A stretch of 5,972 nt of DNA from Thermomicrobiaceae bacterium (GTDB lineage: Bacteria; Chloroflexota; Chloroflexia; Thermomicrobiales; Thermomicrobiaceae), in NCBI GenBank assembly GCA_007122555.1, contig SKTL01000010.1, positions 1 through 5,972 of the forward strand. Reading direction: 5' to 3'. Under the pieces are notes generated by a model. It saw only the letters and a list, made by a program, of their open reading frames with translations. It ran no database searches and was not told where the DNA came from. The translations under genes were made by a program, and so were the position numbers. Each line of letters begins with the position of its first letter. The first letter of the stretch is position 1. This document shows, piece by piece, positions 1 to 5,175 of the stretch.

Positions 1-1205
1 GTGTAGAGCGCAATCGGAGCCAGTCTGACGACATTCGGTTCCCGGAAGTCGGGGACGATCCCGCGGTTCTTCAGCGCCTTCGCGATACGGGCGCCGTCCT
101 TATGTTCAACCGCGACGTGCCCGCCCCGGCGGCGAGCGTCGGCCGGAGTCCCCACGGCGTATCCATATGCTGGCGAAAGCAGGCCAATCGCTTCCATCAG
201 ATTCATCAGATACTCGGTCTGGCTCAGCGACTTCTTGCGAACGCGATCCATCCCGGCTTCCTGGAAAATCTTGAGCGAGCCGATCAGCGGCGCAGTCGAA
301 AGCAACGGTACGGTGCTGATCTGCCAGGCTCCAGCCGCGGGAGAGCCTTCCCACTCATGAACCATATCGAACTGGCGTTCCTTGTTGTAGCCCCACCAGC
401 CGGAGAGACCGGGTCGCGTGCCGAAATGCCTGCGATTGACGTAGAGCGCGCCGACGCTTCCCGGTCCGGCATTCAGGTATTTGTAGTTGCACCAGTACGC
501 GAAATCGACCCCACAGGCGGTAAGTTCGTGGGGAACGGCGCCAGCGGAATGAGCGCAGTCGAAGCCGATCAGAATTCCGCGTTCGTGCGCCGCTTTCGTG
601 AGTTCGCCGATGTTCAGGAGCTGCCCCGATCGGTAGAGAACCGACGGCAGTACGGCGAGCGCCACGTCATCGCTCATCTCCGCGATAATGTCGTCGTCCT
701 CGATCGTGCGTCCGTCCCGGCTCGGAACCCGGACAAGATCATGTTCGGGATCGCCGCCCTTGAGCAGAATCTGGCTCTGCAAGGCGTAGATGTCTGATGG
801 GAAATCGAGCGCGGTCGCGATGATCTTGCGGCGAGCGCCGACCGGCTGGTAGAAGGTCGAGACCAGTTGATGCTGATTAACCGTGGTCGTTCCGGTGACG
901 ACCACCTCGTCCGAATACGCCCCGACCAGCTCGGCGGTGAGTTCGCCCAGCTGCTCGCCGAGCGTAAACCATTGCGGATTGGCGGCCATCCAGCCATCGA
1001 TGCCGAGCTCTTTCCATTGCGCCAGTGCGCGCTGAACGGCCGCTTCAGCATCGCGGGAAAGCAAGCCAAGCGAGTTCCCGTCCATGTAGATCTGGTCTTC
1101 ACGGGTATAGAATCGCTTTCGGAACGCCGCCAGCTCGTCCTGCTGGTCCAGCGTCCGGGCGTAATCACGAGTACCGATATCGGCGGTGGGTTGATTCCGG
1201 GTCAA
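1..1205 (-). CDS. kynU: Kynureninase, 3' end cut by the window edge
   Basis: PLP-dependent fold-type I enzyme (aminotransferase class V family) that cleaves L-kynurenine to anthranilate and L-alanine, or 3-hydroxykynurenine to 3-hydroxyanthranilate, in cytoplasmic tryptophan catabolism. The translation shows YMDGNSLGL at residues 40-48, FPSD at 134-137, DCAH at 215-218 and NYKYLNAGPG at 239-248, in which K241 should carry the PLP Schiff base. It continues with a GWWG segment and ends in RLAPIALY, the usual near-terminal signature. The frame gives 401 codons before the edge, against about 415 for the family, so only some 15 residues are missing. The frame is open upstream to a TAA near 1288, but the only start codon in it is TTG at 1205-1203. 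That TTG follows GGAG (1215-1212) with a 6-nt gap. The gene diverges from the CE4 hydrolase gene. Identification is secure; the TTG start is the less certain part. Confidence 0.94.
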   Translation of the reverse strand, partial: MTRNQPTADIGTRDYARTLDQQDELAAFRKRFYTREDQIYMDGNSLGLLSRDAEAAVQRALAQWKELGIDGWMAANPQWFTLGEQLGELTAELVGAYSDEVVVTGTTTVNQHQLVSTFYQPVGARRKIIATALDFPSDIYALQSQILLKGGDPEHDLVRVPSRDGRTIEDDDIIAEMSDDVALAVLPSVLYRSGQLLNIGELTKAAHERGILIGFDCAHSAGAVPHELTACGVDFAYWCNYKYLNAGPGSVGALYVNRRHFGTRPGLSGWWGYNKERQFDMVHEWEGSPAAGAWQISTVPLLSTAPLIGSLKIFQEAGMDRVRKKSLSQTEYLMNLMEAIGLLSPAYGYAVGTPADARRRGGHVAVEHKDGARIAKALKNRGIVPDFREPNVVRLAPIALY

Positions 1206-1241
1206 GGCGGGCTCCGAATCTGGTATTGTCGCTGCAGGATC

Positions 1242-1296
1242 TTGAGCGGTGCAGAGCGCCTGGTCTATTACAGCGAACCTACCGCGTTACTGCACC
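1242..1296. promoter_or_regulatory. Candidate divergent promoters and imperfect dyad between kynU and the CE4 gene
   Basis: The 166-bp gap between the two divergent genes must hold both promoters. On the plus strand TTGAGC (1242-1247) and TATTAC (1266-1271) are 18 bp apart and would serve the CE4 gene with a leader of about 95 nt. On the minus strand TGTAAT (1272-1267) is a 5/6 match to a -10 box, but its -35 is poor. Both -10 candidates lie in the left half of an imperfect dyad at 1262-1296, centred on 1279, with arms GGTnnAnTAnnGCG and CGCnnTAnTnnACC (9 of 14 arm positions pair). A shared operator is an inference; each element alone is weak. Confidence 0.3.
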
Positions 1297-1371
1297 GGTC
1301 TCGTGGCGGATTGTACTCCGCATCAGCGCCGAGCGCTGAGCGGAATTCTGGAATTGACGGAGGTTAAAGCG

Positions 1372-2196
1372 ATGGGGCGCTGGAAAGACGGAGCGCGGTG
1401 CGCGGTCATGCTGACATTTGATCTGGATGCGGAAACGCTCTGGCTGTCCGGAGATATGGCCAATCTGACCCGTCCCGGGCTGATCTCCCAGGGAACCTAC
1501 GGTCCCAACGTCGCCATCCCGTTGATTCTGGATCTTCTCGATCGACGTGATTTGCCGGCCACGTTCTTTATCCCGTCCTGGACGATCGAGAACCATCCGC
1601 GAGCAGTCCAGGCGATCGCCGACGCCGGTTTCGAGATCGGCCATCACGGCTATATCCACGAGCATCCCACCGCACTAAAGATGGATGAAGAAGAGGCCGT
1701 TCTGGTCGGCGGTATTCAGGCGATCGAACGGCTGACCGGTCGCCGTCCGTCTGGATATCGATCTCCCGCCTGGGAGTTCTCCTCGAACACGGTCGAGTTG
1801 CTCGAGCGCTACCGGTTTTCCTATTCGACAAACCTGATGAGCGATATCCTGCCGTTCCCTCACCCGGGAACGGATCTGGTCGAGCTCCCGGTTCAGTGGA
1901 TCATCGACGACGCCCCGTTCTTCTATTATAGAGCGGGCGGACAGCGTCCGATCTCGAGCGCGGCGAACGTTTATGACGTCTGGACCGAGGAATTCGAGGG
2001 GATATACCGCCTTGGAGGACTATTCAACCTCACGATGCACCCGCAGCTTATCGGGCGTCCCGGGCGACTCCTCATGCTTGAACGGGTACTGGACTATATT
2101 GAGCAATGTCCCGATGTCTGGTACGCAACAGGGGCAGAAATAGCTGAATACTGGCGGGAGCACGGAGATACGCTCCCGCCAGACGAGCGATGGTAA
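1372..2196 (+). CDS. Polysaccharide deacetylase-like (CE4/NodB-homology) metal-dependent hydrolase
   Basis: 274-residue single-domain protein with the NodB-homology barrel layout and no signal peptide, so probably cytoplasmic. Motif 1 is TFDLDAET (15-22) with candidate metal/catalytic acids D17 and D19. Motif 2 is GHHGYIHEH (90-98), giving metal ligands H92 and H96 in an H-x3-H pattern. Motif 3 is GYRSPAW (128-134), and the late histidine motif is TMHPQ (221-225). The motif-1 form and short length resemble the Helicobacter PgdA-like branch and the related PuuE/cyclic-imide hydrolases more than secreted chitin or peptidoglycan deacetylases. The substrate is therefore open: an N-acyl sugar, an amide or an imide. 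The ATG at 1372 follows GGAGG (1359-1363) with an 8-nt gap, and the frame upstream lacks the domain. It diverges from kynU and converges with the XRE gene, whose stop codon is 10 bp away. Confidence 0.9.
   Translation: MGRWKDGARCAVMLTFDLDAETLWLSGDMANLTRPGLISQGTYGPNVAIPLILDLLDRRDLPATFFIPSWTIENHPRAVQAIADAGFEIGHHGYIHEHPTALKMDEEEAVLVGGIQAIERLTGRRPSGYRSPAWEFSSNTVELLERYRFSYSTNLMSDILPFPHPGTDLVELPVQWIIDDAPFFYYRAGGQRPISSAANVYDVWTEEFEGIYRLGGLFNLTMHPQLIGRPGRLLMLERVLDYIEQCPDVWYATGAEIAEYWREHGDTLPPDERW
2151..2182 (-). terminator. Intrinsic terminator of the XRE gene, inside the CE4 coding end
   Basis: Perfect 11-bp inverted repeat: CTGGCGGGAGC (2151-2161) and GCTCCCGCCAG (2172-2182), with a 10-nt loop. 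Read on the minus strand it lies 24 nt after the XRE stop codon. It is followed by a moderately U-rich tract (TATTCAGCTATTTCT), so it fits a terminator for that gene. On the plus strand the bases after it are not T-rich, so termination of the CE4 mRNA there is less likely. It encodes residues 261-271 of the CE4 protein. Confidence 0.6.
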
Positions 2197-2206
2197 TCGG
2201 AGACGC

Positions 2207-3319
2207 CTACTTGCCGGCGAAACCGGCGTCGAGTTCGGATTCCAGCCAGTCTGCAACTCGTGAGTTTGTGCGGCTGTCGACGGGGATGCTCTCCCAGAAA
2301 TCGTCAAAGTACGCTTTGAATGACTCGGTCGTTTCCGGCGCTGAGAATCGCAACGCCATGCCTTCCTCCGGGCTGGCCGGATCGTCCGGCGTGATGAAGA
2401 TGACGCCGGAATCGTTTTTGCCCAGCAGCCGCATCGGAATCCGCCCGTCAAACAGACCGATCTGGTAGCCGGGGCGCGATCGAAGAAGCTTGATTGTCTC
2501 TTCAAGATGCTTCCGGACGGTTTCGGCGTCGAAGCTGACGTGATCACCCCATTTGCCGGTCCGGATATACGTGCTGATTGGTCCGCGCGGGTAGATGCAG
2601 CGGGATGTACCACCATCGAGTACCTTGAGCAGCGCCGAGCGCTGGGCGCGCACCCACCACTTGAGCAGCAACGGCTCTTCAGGTTGCACGCCGAATGTTC
2701 CCTCGAACACCTGCAACTGATCGAACAACCAGGAAGCCGGCAGCGTGCAAAGGCGGTTGATGATCGCGAAACGATCAGTGCTGGACTCCTCGAGCTGTGT
2801 GCGATGGCGCGCGAAATCGACCGGATTGAGGCCGTATTGCTTGACAATATCGACGAGCCGGTCGATCGATGCTTCAACGCCCTCGGCCAGAAGCATCACC
2901 TCGGCGGCGTGCAGGTTCTTATCCGTTGCGTTCAGCGGCGTCGTCATCTCCTTGAAGGATTCGACGATCGCGCCCTGTGCTTCCATACTCAGGTCAGCGA
3001 ATTCGTGCCAGGTTGATCGGGGAACGCCGAGTTGCTCAAGAGTGTGGGCGAGCTCGGATTCCAGTTTCTTGGCTGATCGCTCGAACTCGATGAAGTATTC
3101 AGGACTCACCCTGAATGCGGACGAGATGCTGGCGAGAATGGAGAACGACGGAATGCTGGAGCCGCGCTCGATGCGCGACAGATAGGCCGACGAGACCCCG
3201 CATCGGGCGCCGAGATCCCGGAGTGACCATCCTTCTCGCTCCCGCAGCTCTTTGACCGCCGGGCCGATGTGCTGGCGTAGTTGATCCTCACGAAGGTCGT
3301 TGCCTGCCTTGGAAATCAC
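2207..3319 (-). CDS. XRE-family transcriptional regulator with large unassigned C-terminal region
   Basis: 370-residue protein with an N-terminal Cro/C1-type helix-turn-helix at about 16-78: VKELREREGWSLRDLG, then CGVSSAYLSRIERG (40-53, the recognition-helix region), then IPSFSILASISSAF. The remaining 290 residues match no domain I can name. They include an acidic/amphipathic middle part and a final 110 residues alternating short hydrophobic strands with aromatic residues (for example FDDFWESIP near the end), which could be a ligand-sensing or partner-binding module. I chose the GTG at 3319 because GGAG (3332-3329) lies 9 nt before it within a purine-rich GGAGGGGAG run. An in-frame ATG at 3343 would add 8 residues but has no clear ribosome binding site. 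The frame is open still further, to 3571, without domain content. It diverges from the DUF2851 gene and converges with the CE4 gene. Autoregulation is plausible from the dyad at its promoter. Confidence 0.85.
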   Translation of the reverse strand: MISKAGNDLREDQLRQHIGPAVKELREREGWSLRDLGARCGVSSAYLSRIERGSSIPSFSILASISSAFRVSPEYFIEFERSAKKLESELAHTLEQLGVPRSTWHEFADLSMEAQGAIVESFKEMTTPLNATDKNLHAAEVMLLAEGVEASIDRLVDIVKQYGLNPVDFARHRTQLEESSTDRFAIINRLCTLPASWLFDQLQVFEGTFGVQPEEPLLLKWWVRAQRSALLKVLDGGTSRCIYPRGPISTYIRTGKWGDHVSFDAETVRKHLEETIKLLRSRPGYQIGLFDGRIPMRLLGKNDSGVIFITPDDPASPEEGMALRFSAPETTESFKAYFDDFWESIPVDSRTNSRVADWLESELDAGFAGK

Positions 3320-3360
3320 AGGAATCCGCTCCCCTCCCTGCATTATGCTGAAGCTTTTCC

Positions 3361-3388
3361 GAAGGGGACCCTTCCGGCGCAGGCGCCG
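3361..3388. repeat. Two abutting 6-2-6 palindromes in the XRE 5' leader
   Basis: GAAGGG-ga-CCCTTC (3361-3374) is followed with no gap by CGGCGC-ag-GCGCCG (3375-3388). Each has perfect 6-bp arms and a 2-bp centre, but the two sequences are unrelated. They lie between the predicted XRE promoter and its start codon. In RNA each could fold as a 5-bp stem with a 4-nt loop; in DNA they could be protein-binding dyads. The structure is directly visible; any function is inference. Confidence 0.4.
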
Positions 3389-3470
3389 AATATGTCCCGA
3401 CAATTCGTTTCGTATCGAGCACTGCGCCTTATCTCCGGCTGCAGCGCGGATCGATACCTTGCCTGCTTCT

Positions 3471-3498
3471 ATTCTACCGTTTGTTCGGTTAGTTACAA
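3471..3498 (-). promoter_or_regulatory. Predicted sigma70-type promoter of the XRE gene
   Basis: On the minus strand TTGTAA (3498-3493) and TAGAAT (3476-3471) are separated by 16 bp. The -10 matches TATAAT at 5 of 6 positions and the -35 matches TTGACA at 4 of 6. The start would fall near 3464, giving a leader of about 145 nt to the GTG at 3319. This is the best promoter match in the divergent region. Confidence 0.45.
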
Positions 3499-3500
3499 AC
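3479..3500. promoter_or_regulatory. Inverted repeat over the XRE promoter, candidate operator
   Basis: GTTTGT (3479-3484) and ACAAAC (3495-3500) are perfect 6-bp half-sites with a 10-bp spacer, so their centres are 16 bp apart. The repeat covers the -35 box and spacer of the predicted minus-strand promoter, where a repressor would block polymerase. XRE regulators often bind short dyads in their own promoters, which makes self-repression the simplest reading. The same site could affect the divergent DUF2851 gene. Confidence 0.35.
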
Positions 3501-3569
3501 TTCACCAGCAACATGAGCGCGTCACGCGAGATTTGCATTTGTTTCCGGGGAGTGACAGAATGCCCGATC

Positions 3570-4907
3570 ATGAGTGATGTCGCCGAAATATTGATTGCCC
3601 GGATATGGAACAGTCAGTCGTTTCGTCAACCCCTGGAAACCACTGACGGTCAGCGCGTGCGCGTCGTCTACCCTGGCGTCTGGACGCACGGGTTTGGTCC
3701 GGATTTCCGGGACGCCATGCTGGATATCGATGGCAGGCTTGTTTCCGGCGATGTCGAGGTCGAGATCAATGTCGATGGCTGGTATCAGCATGGACATGAC
3801 GGGAACGCAGATTTTGACGATGTCATCCTGCAAGTCGTCGCCCGGGACCGAGACGGGGACGAGGTGCGACGGTCGAACGGCGGGTCCGTTCCCAGGGTTG
3901 TTCTGTCAGACTATCTGGATCAGCCGCTGAACGAAGTCTCGGCGGCGTCCGGGATGCGGCCGCTCGGCGCCATCGGGTTCGACACGTGCGCACCGGATGT
4001 TTCCGCTGAACAACCCGATCTGATTCGCGACGTCTGGCAGCGCGCAGGCGACCGGCGAATGCAGGGGAAGGTTGCAACGATCAGCGGCGAGCTGGCGATG
4101 TACGCCCCGGCTCAGGTTCTCTACGCCCGGTTGCTCGACGCGCTCGGATTCAGCCGGAATCGTGAGCCGATGGCGGAGGTCGCCGCTCGCCTGCCGCTCG
4201 ACCAGCTACTGCTCCGACTTGACGGTGCTCCTGAGACCGAACGATTCTGGCTTGCCGCAGCGCTCCTCCTGGGAATCGGCGGGTTCTTGCCGCTCGCGCC
4301 GCCAGACGCCGCCAGCGGGCGTCTGGAGCCGGCGCAGACCGCCCGCATCGAACGCCACTGGGCCGAATCCGGCGCCGCCTGGCGCGGGATCGAAGTTCCA
4401 GCCGGGTTCTGGACCCGCGCTCGACTGAGACCAGCTGCCCATCCGGTCCGGCGATTGCTCGCGGCCGCGGCGATTATCTCCGCCAGTCCGGAAGGATTGG
4501 TGGAACACCTTACGTCTTGCCTGACCGCGTCGAATCCGCAGAAGGCGATCGCGACCTGGTTGGCGGGGGAGAATCCGTATCTTGGCAAGGATCATGGACA
4601 TGAGTTGATCGTGAACGTAGTCGTCCCGTTTGCTCTGGCCTATGGTGAGGAGGCATATCAGGCGAATGTCCGGGATGCCGCGGCGGAGCTCTGGCAGCAG
4701 CTTCCAGCAGGACGGGGCAACTCGGTCACGAAGTCGACCCGTGAGCAGATATGCGGCGAGCATCCGGTCCCGTTACGCTCGGCCCGCGCCGAGCAGGGAT
4801 TGATCCACATCAACCGGCAAGGCTGCCGTCATATGCGGTGTCACGAGTGCCCAATCGCCCACCTGGCGCTGAGCTGGAAGGGCGAAATCGCGGCCGAAAC
4901 CGGGTGA
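3570..4907 (+). CDS. DUF2851 family protein
   Basis: 445-residue protein of unknown function, recognised as DUF2851. The N-terminus has the family start (ARIWNSQ near 10-16), then FGPDF (42-46), GDVEVE (60-65), W71, H74 and H76 in WYQHGHD, and VILQVV (85-90). The C-terminus ends in GLIHINRQGC followed by a C-x4-C-x2-C cluster (C419, C424, C427), with a further cysteine at 395. The helical, Ala/Leu-rich middle (about 150-380) shows no motif I can name. GPDF plus the GDVExE strand is reminiscent of a PD-(D/E)xK nuclease core, and the late cysteines could bind metal or an Fe-S cluster; both are inferences. The ATG at 3570 matches where family members begin. GGGGAG (3547-3552) is too far away to be a good ribosome binding site, so a leaderless mRNA or an in-frame GTG at 3552 is possible. 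No signal peptide or membrane segment is evident. Confidence 0.87.
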   Translation: MSDVAEILIARIWNSQSFRQPLETTDGQRVRVVYPGVWTHGFGPDFRDAMLDIDGRLVSGDVEVEINVDGWYQHGHDGNADFDDVILQVVARDRDGDEVRRSNGGSVPRVVLSDYLDQPLNEVSAASGMRPLGAIGFDTCAPDVSAEQPDLIRDVWQRAGDRRMQGKVATISGELAMYAPAQVLYARLLDALGFSRNREPMAEVAARLPLDQLLLRLDGAPETERFWLAAALLLGIGGFLPLAPPDAASGRLEPAQTARIERHWAESGAAWRGIEVPAGFWTRARLRPAAHPVRRLLAAAAIISASPEGLVEHLTSCLTASNPQKAIATWLAGENPYLGKDHGHELIVNVVVPFALAYGEEAYQANVRDAAAELWQQLPAGRGNSVTKSTREQICGEHPVPLRSARAEQGLIHINRQGCRHMRCHECPIAHLALSWKGEIAAETG

Positions 4908-4908
4908 T

Positions 4909-4924
4909 TGTGATTTGGATCACT
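4909..4924. promoter_or_regulatory. CRP/FNR-type binding site upstream of the gltB leader promoter
   Basis: TGTGA (4909-4913), six bases, then TCACT (4920-4924) matches the CRP consensus TGTGA-N6-TCACA at 9 of 10 positions. The core GTGAT-TTGG-ATCAC is a perfect 5-bp dyad with a 4-bp centre. It starts just after the DUF2851 stop codon and its last base is the first base of the -35 box. With a start at 4958 its centre is at -41.5, the standard class II activator position. Which CRP/FNR-superfamily protein binds cannot be told. Confidence 0.5.
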
Positions 4925-4952
4925 TGACGGATCTCCAATTGGATGCTAATCT
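4924..4952 (+). promoter_or_regulatory. Sigma70-type promoter of the structured leader/gltB
   Basis: TTGACG (4924-4929, 5/6 match) is followed after exactly 17 bp by TAATCT (4947-4952). TG at 4944-4945 gives an extended -10 (TGC-TAATCT). The -10 hexamer itself is poor (3/6), which suits a promoter that needs an activator. The start is predicted at A4958 or G4960, at the 5' edge of the first RNA stem. Confidence 0.55.
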
Positions 4953-4957
4953 ATGGC

Positions 4958-5165
4958 ATGGTTGAAGCCGGTATTGATGTGAATCGAACCGGCAACCGTC
5001 GTTTCGACGCTACTGGAGTCAGCACGTGATCAACCGCGTATTCAAAACTACTGCGAACCCCAGGACTACGCGCCCGACGCCGGGCGTAGAGGTGTAGTGC
5101 AGTAGACGCGGTACATCTCGATTCCGGTGGACGGCAGAGGTTAGATAACCTCTGTTTTTCTGTTT
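4958..5165 (+). ncRNA. Structured RNA: candidate cis-regulatory leader of gltB or independent small RNA
   Basis: About 208 nt run from the predicted start to the U-tract of a terminator. Domain I: closing stem GGTTGA (4960-4965)/TCAACC (5030-5035) encloses three hairpins. These are GCCGGT(a)TTGAT-GTGA-ATCGA-ACCGGC (4967-4993, 11 bp, one bulged A, GNRA tetraloop), CGTCG-TTT-CGACG (4997-5009) and a weaker GCTAC-TGGA-GTcAGC (5009-5023, sharing G5009). Domain II: CCGCGT (5034-5039)/ACGCGG (5106-5111) and CTACTGC (5048-5054)/GCAGTAG (5099-5105) enclose a hairpin at 5066-5089 (CTAC.GCCCG/CGGGC.GTAG). The two domains compete for C5034-C5035. No ORF of note lies within. The class is not recognised. 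The next gene is gltB, in the same direction, and I see no clear second promoter for it, which favours a leader that terminates or reads through. Confidence 0.5.
5135..5165 (+). terminator. Rho-independent terminator between the leader RNA and gltB
   Basis: Perfect 8-bp stem CAGAGGTT (5135-5142)/AACCTCTG (5147-5154) with loop AGAT, followed directly by TTTTTCTGTTT. This is a classical plus-strand intrinsic terminator. It lies about 180 nt after the predicted promoter and 170 nt before the gltB ATG, so it would either end a small RNA or attenuate gltB. No long antiterminator pairing to either arm was found by eye; only short GGTT/AACC matches exist elsewhere in the leader. Confidence 0.85.
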
Positions 5166-5175
5166 AAGCAGGCTT

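Noticed and set aside
102..797. Plus-strand 231-codon open frame across the kynU region
   Set aside because: It lies opposite kynU, whose minus-strand frame carries all kynureninase motifs. The plus-strand translation has no recognisable domain and is a high-GC shadow, as are the other frames in 674-1367.
2020..2877. Minus-strand 285-codon open frame
   Set aside because: It overlaps the XRE gene in another frame and the CE4 gene on the opposite strand. The translation is Ser/Arg-rich low-complexity, typical of a shadow frame.
3300..3569. Upstream extension of the DUF2851 frame to 3300
   Set aside because: It would run through the XRE promoter, dyads and start region. The added residues lack family similarity, and DUF2851 proteins begin near the ATG at 3570.
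3320..3571. Upstream extension of the XRE frame to 3571
   Set aside because: The extension crosses the best promoter (3471-3498) and carries basic, motif-free sequence. The strong ribosome binding site is internal to it, before GTG 3319.
4206..4763. Minus-strand 185-codon open frame
   Set aside because: It is antisense to the well-supported DUF2851 frame, lacks a ribosome binding site and shows no motif.
4953..4982. Nine-codon ORF (MAWLKPVLM) at the leader start as a leader peptide
   Set aside because: Its ATG lies before the predicted transcription start and has no ribosome binding site. It contains no run of Glu or Gln codons that would suit attenuation of gltB.
4970..4995. tRNA-like T-arm on the minus strand (GGTTCGATTC)
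   Set aside because: The 7-nt T-loop resemblance is there, but the flanking bases cannot form the 5-bp T-stem, and no acceptor or anticodon arms are found around it.
5100..5135. T-box-like element before the terminator (GCGGTAC and GGTGGAC)
   Set aside because: The conserved T-box sequence AGGGTGGnACCGCG is not present in the right order, and gltB is not a T-box target that I know of.
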